Below, one piece after another: positions 59,701 through 64,000 of a stretch of 64,000 nucleotides of DNA (position 1 is its first letter; each line of letters begins with the position of its first letter). The notes beneath the pieces were generated by a model. It did no database searches and was not told where the DNA came from. It worked only from the letters and a program-made list of their open reading frames with translations. The translations under genes and the position numbers were made by a program. The DNA comes from Dysidea avara (taxonomy: Eukaryota > Porifera > Demospongiae > Dictyoceratida > Dysideidae): contig NC_089281.1 in the NCBI RefSeq assembly GCF_963678975.1, forward strand, positions 3,588,926-3,652,925, written 5' to 3'.

Positions 59701-62700
59701 GAGTGAATCATCTTCATCGTCCTCAACATCATTTTTATTAACAAGATGGTCGGTTCTTCCACCAAAAAAGATGGCAATGACTGTTGTAAATAAAAAGACA
59801 GTGTATATTGTTAAATGATAACATTGAGTCCTATACAATTGTAATCTCTACAACAACGTACACTTTGAGATCAATCATGTCATGAAAGCAATAAACAGTA
59901 TTGGTCTCCAATGTGTAAAAATATTTCACTTACCACATAGGATGCAATGAATCACAAAGCAGACTACAAACCACAGCATGGTAGTTAGTAGGTTGAAATC
60001 ACCTTCTGATGATCTTTGTCCTACATTGAGTAACAAACAACGCTAAGCATCGATGCATGTATATAGTATAGGCTGTGTACATGCAGCCTGTATATTTGGT
60101 AGTGGCACGGAACAGTATGATTTTTCCTACCCATTGATGCAGGGGCAGCAAAGATGAGGGGCTGTAACCCCTGTCAAAGAGATTATGGAGGGGCTTACCT
60201 CTAAAATTTATCTCCAGCTGTCATTGACGCTGACTGTATTATACCATTAAAACTGTACAAATGCTAAGCTACCTACAACTTCCATCAAGATCGATATAGA
60301 AGTCTTCAGGAGTAGCATACGTTATGTAATAGCTGTGATGTTTTAAGGAACAGAGGATCACTATACAGCTGTAGATGTATAAAATCATGGGACATTCTAT
60401 TAGCATCTCGAAAAACACCAGTGCAAATTGGCGAATGACCAAGTATGTCATATATCCGCAATGACATCACCATGTAAAAATGGCGGCAATAGTGTGGGGC
60501 AGGGTTGTATTGGGAAAGGTGGCGTTTTGCTTTGATAACGTTAATATACAGCAACAAGACGCAAGGTGAGGCATACATACATACTTACTTACAAGACAAA
60601 TATGCACTGCTTTAGATCCGTATCAAAACTTAGGCATGGTTATACCTGGTGGGACTATTTTGCATTGTCACATCATGCTAACTAGCCTCTTACCTTCATT
60701 GTCCAATGTTCACATGTTGTGAAAGCCACAAACAAGGCTCATTTTAGTTACTACAAATAAAAATGTGATGAAGTCCCCACACTAACACAGCCATTTTGTC
60801 AATTATGACATCAATGTGGATAAGGTCTGTTAAGCACTTAGCAATATATAACCACATTGTCTGTGAAGTATTGTGGTTGAAGCTGCTTAACTGCTGGTGG
60901 GGCAAACTTCACATTCGTCAAAACATCTTGGCAACAAAAGTACACTTAGTTACTCGATTTTCTTCAAAATATAGTGCTGGATAGTCTTCATTTACCATAC
61001 TGCATACTGACAAACATCCATCCTTCAAAGTTTATTAAATCAGTCTTCAGTCTCTAACAACCATTACTAAGGTGAAGTTACAATAATTCATATGTCCAGA
61101 GTCTCAAAGCACACTATTATTTTCACACATATTCTGATATTTCTTGTAGATCATTGTGGCTATTACATGGCGGAAGCTTAGAGGTAATGGTGCCCCATAA
61201 GTATACATGTTTTTGGATTCTTCTGAAGACTTCTATACCCTAAGAGAGCAGTCAACAAAATTTGGTGACTTTTGAAATCGCTCTCAGATTCAAAGTCTGA
61301 TTCTCAAATTTTAGAGGAACATGCTCCCAGATCCCCTTGGTTGGGATGCTTTGTATGTAAGTGTTCTTCACACATCCATGAAAGGTGTCTCCTCCACCCC
61401 TGCATTGATGTGATGAATGTTATGTATAGTTTGTTGATTCCGTTTATTTTTAGCATGTGAACAGTTCCAAAAGGAAGTTTATAAACAAGTATAGCTAACA
61501 GTTGTATGTAGCTACCCTGGACAGCAGTGACCTGAGATGGCTTAAGAATATAGGCCATGCAGCTCACCATGCAAATCTGCTGACAAGTGACAGTATACTG
61601 TGGTACAGCCAACTGTGAACCGATGACCTTTAGCAATACAAAGCCTGTACCTAAGCTAGAGCAAACATCAACATTATATGCCAGGATACATGCAGTGTAT
61701 TCCAATATCATAACTCACACAAATAATATAATTTCGTACTACCCAGGCTACTATTTAGCTTTACAAAGTAGATCACTGGTCATGGTACTCATACTTGTCT
61801 TTTGTTGTATGAACATTAGGAGTCGGCCCTATGGTTAAGAAAAATGCTTGTAGGATTAGCAACAGTACCCTTAGGATTGGAACAGCACTCCTAGGATTAG
61901 GAGGAACTGTATGCAACTAGGATTAGAGTATCATCTGTATGGATATGGGTTATTATTTGTAACATCATACAGTATGATAGTATAGTAGGGACCACAAAGG
62001 AGTAGGCGTGGCCCATGAAATAACATCTCCCAAAAACAAGCCTCAATTTTCCCTGATGAAGATAAGGCCGTATTGGTTAGGTAAAACTAAGTCCAAACAA
62101 GCTTTCAGATCGACCTGAAACGCTTTCAACAAGTTGCTATGGAATTTTAAAAATAATATATTTATTCTACTGCCTGACTGACTGCCTGACTGATTACTTC
62201 AGACAAGCGTAACTCGATAACGGCTATGGTTATGGGCTTGATTTTTTTCACTGTTTCACATCACTTCATTCCGAGAGGTTCCTTTTGGCATACCGCAGTA
62301 TGTACAGTACATTCTTCATAAACTTACCAGTGTCCTCCTTTGTGTCCCATTCATCTTTGCTGACAGCGAAAAGTGTCAATTTGGTGATAGCACATGATGG
62401 CTTTCCTTCGTGGGGTTGTTACTTCCATGCCGCCAGTTGATACACTTGCGATTGGGATCAAGAATTTTGATCATCGAAATTTCACCTTGATCGCTTGATT
62501 ACACTTATAAAAGTGCCTTGATTCTTGATAGTGTGCTGTAAAATACTAGTAAATTATTACGTTACTAAAGTTAGCTTTGAAAGGTGCTTGATCGTCACTT
62601 TTGCAGACATCTTGAACGCTTGATTCACTGTACAAAAGCCCCTTGATCGCTTGATTAAATCTTGATCCCAGCCATAAGTGTTTCAACAGACAGTACTGAA

Positions 62701-62930
62701 GTGACTACCCCTTGCGGAACAATAGTCCTGACAAAATATTTCCGGCTACTGGAACAATAGCAACTTCGAAATAAAAAGTGGATTTTTTTTCTGAATTTAG
62801 AGAATTTACATTTCAGCCAACCAGAACAGTGGTGACAGTAAAGGTGTCAACAACAGACACATGCGAAACAAATCTAACCTTCACCAGGCAATTGGTCCTT
62901 CGGTTTCAACTTGTTCGGCTTCGCCATCAT
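53759..62930 (-). CDS. Single-TM protein with tandem acidic repeats and TPR-like tail
   Basis: Nineteen exons read 5' to 3': 62879-62930, 62328-62405, 59934-60020, 59331-59780, 58848-59279, 58366-58797, 57880-58314, 57400-57834, 56860-57348, 56623-56807, 56385-56554, 56152-56308, 56012-56103, 55850-55956, 55705-55798, 55471-55589, 55186-55257, 54081-54199, 53759-54022. All borders are GT/AG, phases match, and the frame is 1,422 codons plus stop. A membrane segment lies at about residues 58-78 (TMLWFVVCFVIHCILC). Repeats of about 144 acidic residues cover about 100-963. Residues 965-1422 are helical and TPR-like (ALFKAGKAEESIIHFKKGVG; AAEKCGDLYELMEAYASVID; YMMLRSYQLLGEKKYSKAQ). By memory this resembles the C-terminal tail of adenylate cyclase 10-type proteins, but no cyclase domain is present. 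The first two exons are less certain: the ATG context is strong and the phase fits, but exon 2's acceptor abuts a MITE. An alternative first exon is 60273-60318 (1,394 residues). Confidence 0.75.
54262..54949. mobile_element. Foldback MITE in an intron
   Basis: cctctcagatttgatgaagc at the left pairs with ttcatcaaaatctgagaggt at the right. tcatacaaatttttat pairs with ataaaaatttgtatgag. Most of the 688 bp is palindromic. It accounts for the unusually long intron between exons 54081-54199 and 55186-55257. Confidence 0.75.
56860..59780 (-). repeat. Tandem exon array (six repeat units)
   Basis: Five exons of 432-489 nt (58848-59279, 58366-58797, 57880-58314, 57400-57834, 56860-57348), plus the related 3' part of 59331-59780 and the start of 56623-56807, are copies of one unit. 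All internal copies are phase 1-1, so any can be skipped in frame. Introns are 45-52 bp. Shared motifs in order are DVPEVAMASLVDSGVG, IPDDQGSAVTKNLSKVD, QEQSTMMDYKEEPTCS and DVPSSVFDEVKSDVQD. The exon at 56860-57348 has an extra internal duplication of NGAIPDGQDLAVTKNL. Confidence 0.9.
60273..60318 (-). other. Alternative first exon candidate of the large gene
   Basis: ATG at 60318 gives MLLLKTSISILMEVV and ends in phase 1 at GTAG|gtagct. It joins in frame to the exon at 59934-60020. The start context is weak (C at -3), so it is ranked below the 62930 start. Confidence 0.3.
60330..62320. other. Intron or intergenic sequence
   Basis: It holds a relic arm of the CRE foldback (60806-60840) and a GTAGGGACC-type repeat (61985-62200). 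A phase 1-1 open segment 61568-61627 on the minus strand (HRFTVGCTTVYCHLSADLH) has good borders (attgctaaag, then CATG|gtgagc) and could be an optional exon. This is unproven. Confidence 0.35.
62411..62717. mobile_element. Foldback MITE, copy 2 (GATCAAG-rich)
   Basis: Inverted relative of 7046-7337 (shares taagtgtttcaacagacag and tgtacaaaagccccttgat). It lies in the first intron of the large gene, six bases from the proposed acceptor at 62406-62407. Confidence 0.6.
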
Positions 62931-62965
62931 TAGTAAGCTAAACAAGTAAAACAACAGAATAATAA

Positions 62966-63036
62966 TTATAGAACAATCATTACTGTGCTATTTGCTTAAT
63001 TATAGAACAATTATTACTGTGCTATTTGCTTAACAG
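62966..63036. repeat. 37-bp tandem duplication
   Basis: attatagaacaatcattact and attatagaacaattattact, each followed by gtgctatttgcttaa. It lies just upstream of the proposed start of the large gene. Confidence 0.85.
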
Positions 63037-63039
63037 TAG

Positions 63040-64000
63040 GAATCTTCGCAGCCGCGTGCGTATAGCCGGCTGTATTTTAGCATACTGCTATCACAAACTA
63101 GCTACATTGAGACCACAATTAACATACCTACTAAAACTGAGTTTCACTCTTTTCCTGTGAACGCAGTAAATCGCACAAAACGCACTGCAACTTGAAAGAA
63201 ACAGTTCTAACGCGGAAATAAGGACGCGCGTCTTTAGAAACGCTTGTAGCACGTGATACGTTACCAAGGTAATTATTAATATAAAGACTGAGAAGAACCG
63301 AACGGAACAGTGCTGAAGCATTATGGTTTGTAATATACCTCAGAAGTGAGAAATTCAGCTAGTGTTGCAATCAGTGAAGACGTATAGTATAAACCGTGGC
63401 AAAACCCAACTTCACCTTGCAAGATGTTTGTACGATTCTGCAAAAGGTTTTGCAACTGGTATGAGTGTATTGGTGAAAGAGGTTATCTCTGATTGGAGAA
63501 GCTATTGCCTCTCTCTTGGTTCAGTACGATAAGCCTTCTAGGACGAGTATTGGATTTATAAAGGGGGTTCAGTTTATTTAACCAATGTGTATAAATCTTA
63601 GTATGGTATAACTGTGTATTCAGCATGTACTTGTCTTTAACACCACACTGTACATACCACTGTTTTGTTGAGAGTATTTCAATCTGACATGATTGAATTA
63701 GTCACCTTGAGCCAATGTTACCAGAACCATCTTTTAGGCCATCATTATTGCTTGTTTCCCATCACCCAATGGACCAAAAACTGATGCGGGTGGGAGGTAA
63801 TTGTTGATTATTAATTATACACTTGATTCTTGTTATTTCAGTCTCTGACTGCTCTATTAGAGTATCTCGATCTTGAAGGCTGACTGGTTTGTACGCCTAT
63901 GCACCCTGTGGAGCAAGAGTGGAGGGACTTCCAAGTTTATATGCACAGCTAATGCATTTACCTTAAAGCTTAGTTACTTTGTGCCTCCTTCCATCATAAA
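63040..64000. other. Upstream flank; one module copy, no gene resolved
   Basis: Locally CpG-containing to about 63250, consistent with a promoter of the minus-strand gene. A full copy of the dispersed module lies at 63846-63873. No exon chain found. Confidence 0.4.

Noticed and set aside
58340..59838. Continuous minus frames running through several repeat exons
   Set aside because: They include in-frame introns with clear gtgagt donors and aag/cag acceptors. The spliced model explains the repeated EFGVWEI stretches as intron translation.
61304..61711. 135-codon minus frame as a gene
   Set aside because: Its translation has no family signal. The better-bordered segment 61568-61627 is open in a different frame and may be an exon of the neighbouring gene.

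Overview
The window is a piece of an animal nuclear genome. It is AT-rich, has spliced genes with mostly 45-60 bp introns, and is packed with non-autonomous transposons, foldback elements and LINE fragments. A marine demosponge is the best guess. That rests on the very short introns, the LINE ORF types (one with a Tudor/Agenet-like segment) and the dense foldback/MITE content. It is inference; no marker gene settles it. No rRNA, tRNA, operon or CRISPR feature was found.

Layout. 1-2.6 kb: no gene, one (CA)n run. 2.67-4.65 kb: a five-exon gene for a small secreted Cys-containing protein, bracketed by the inverted halves of a TA-flanked MITE. 4.85-6.98 kb: a hAT-like element with 8-bp target duplications and nested inverted copies. 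8.6-9.6 kb: a fossil LINE with a restriction-like endonuclease tail, followed by an element with poly-G ends and a 5-bp duplication (9.6-10.5 kb). 10.5-29 kb: mostly repeats, including MITEs, a 670-bp near-perfect foldback at 19.3-19.95 kb and SINE-like copies. 29-30.6 kb: a decayed LINE fragment next to a MITE split by a second 5'-truncated LINE. 30.9-41.9 kb: a plus-strand gene for a PPxY-bearing two-TM protein of CD225/dispanin type. Its long first intron holds a 4.3-kb compound repeat element (foldback, about 90 copies of a 31-bp satellite, sub-repeats, GC-rich terminus, TG run). 43.1-45.4 kb: a LINE 3' end and nested DNA elements. 47.1-50.8 kb: a second copy of the compound element, inverted. 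51-53.3 kb: nested foldbacks, a cluster of X-box-like motifs and a palindrome.

53.76-60.0 kb, probably to 62.93 kb, minus strand: the main gene. Exon phases and splice sites join into one uninterrupted frame of 1,394 or 1,422 codons, depending on the first exon. It has one N-terminal membrane segment, a run of tandemly duplicated acidic exons (each about 144 residues, all phase 1-1, separated by 45-52 bp introns) and a helical TPR-like C-terminal part resembling the tail of adenylate cyclase 10-type proteins.

The three supported genes share no visible pathway. The strongest unexplained observations are the tandem exon array, the gene inside MITE arms, the paired inverted satellite elements around the CD225-like gene, and a dispersed 18-bp module (TGACTGCTCTATTAGAGT) found at about ten sites.
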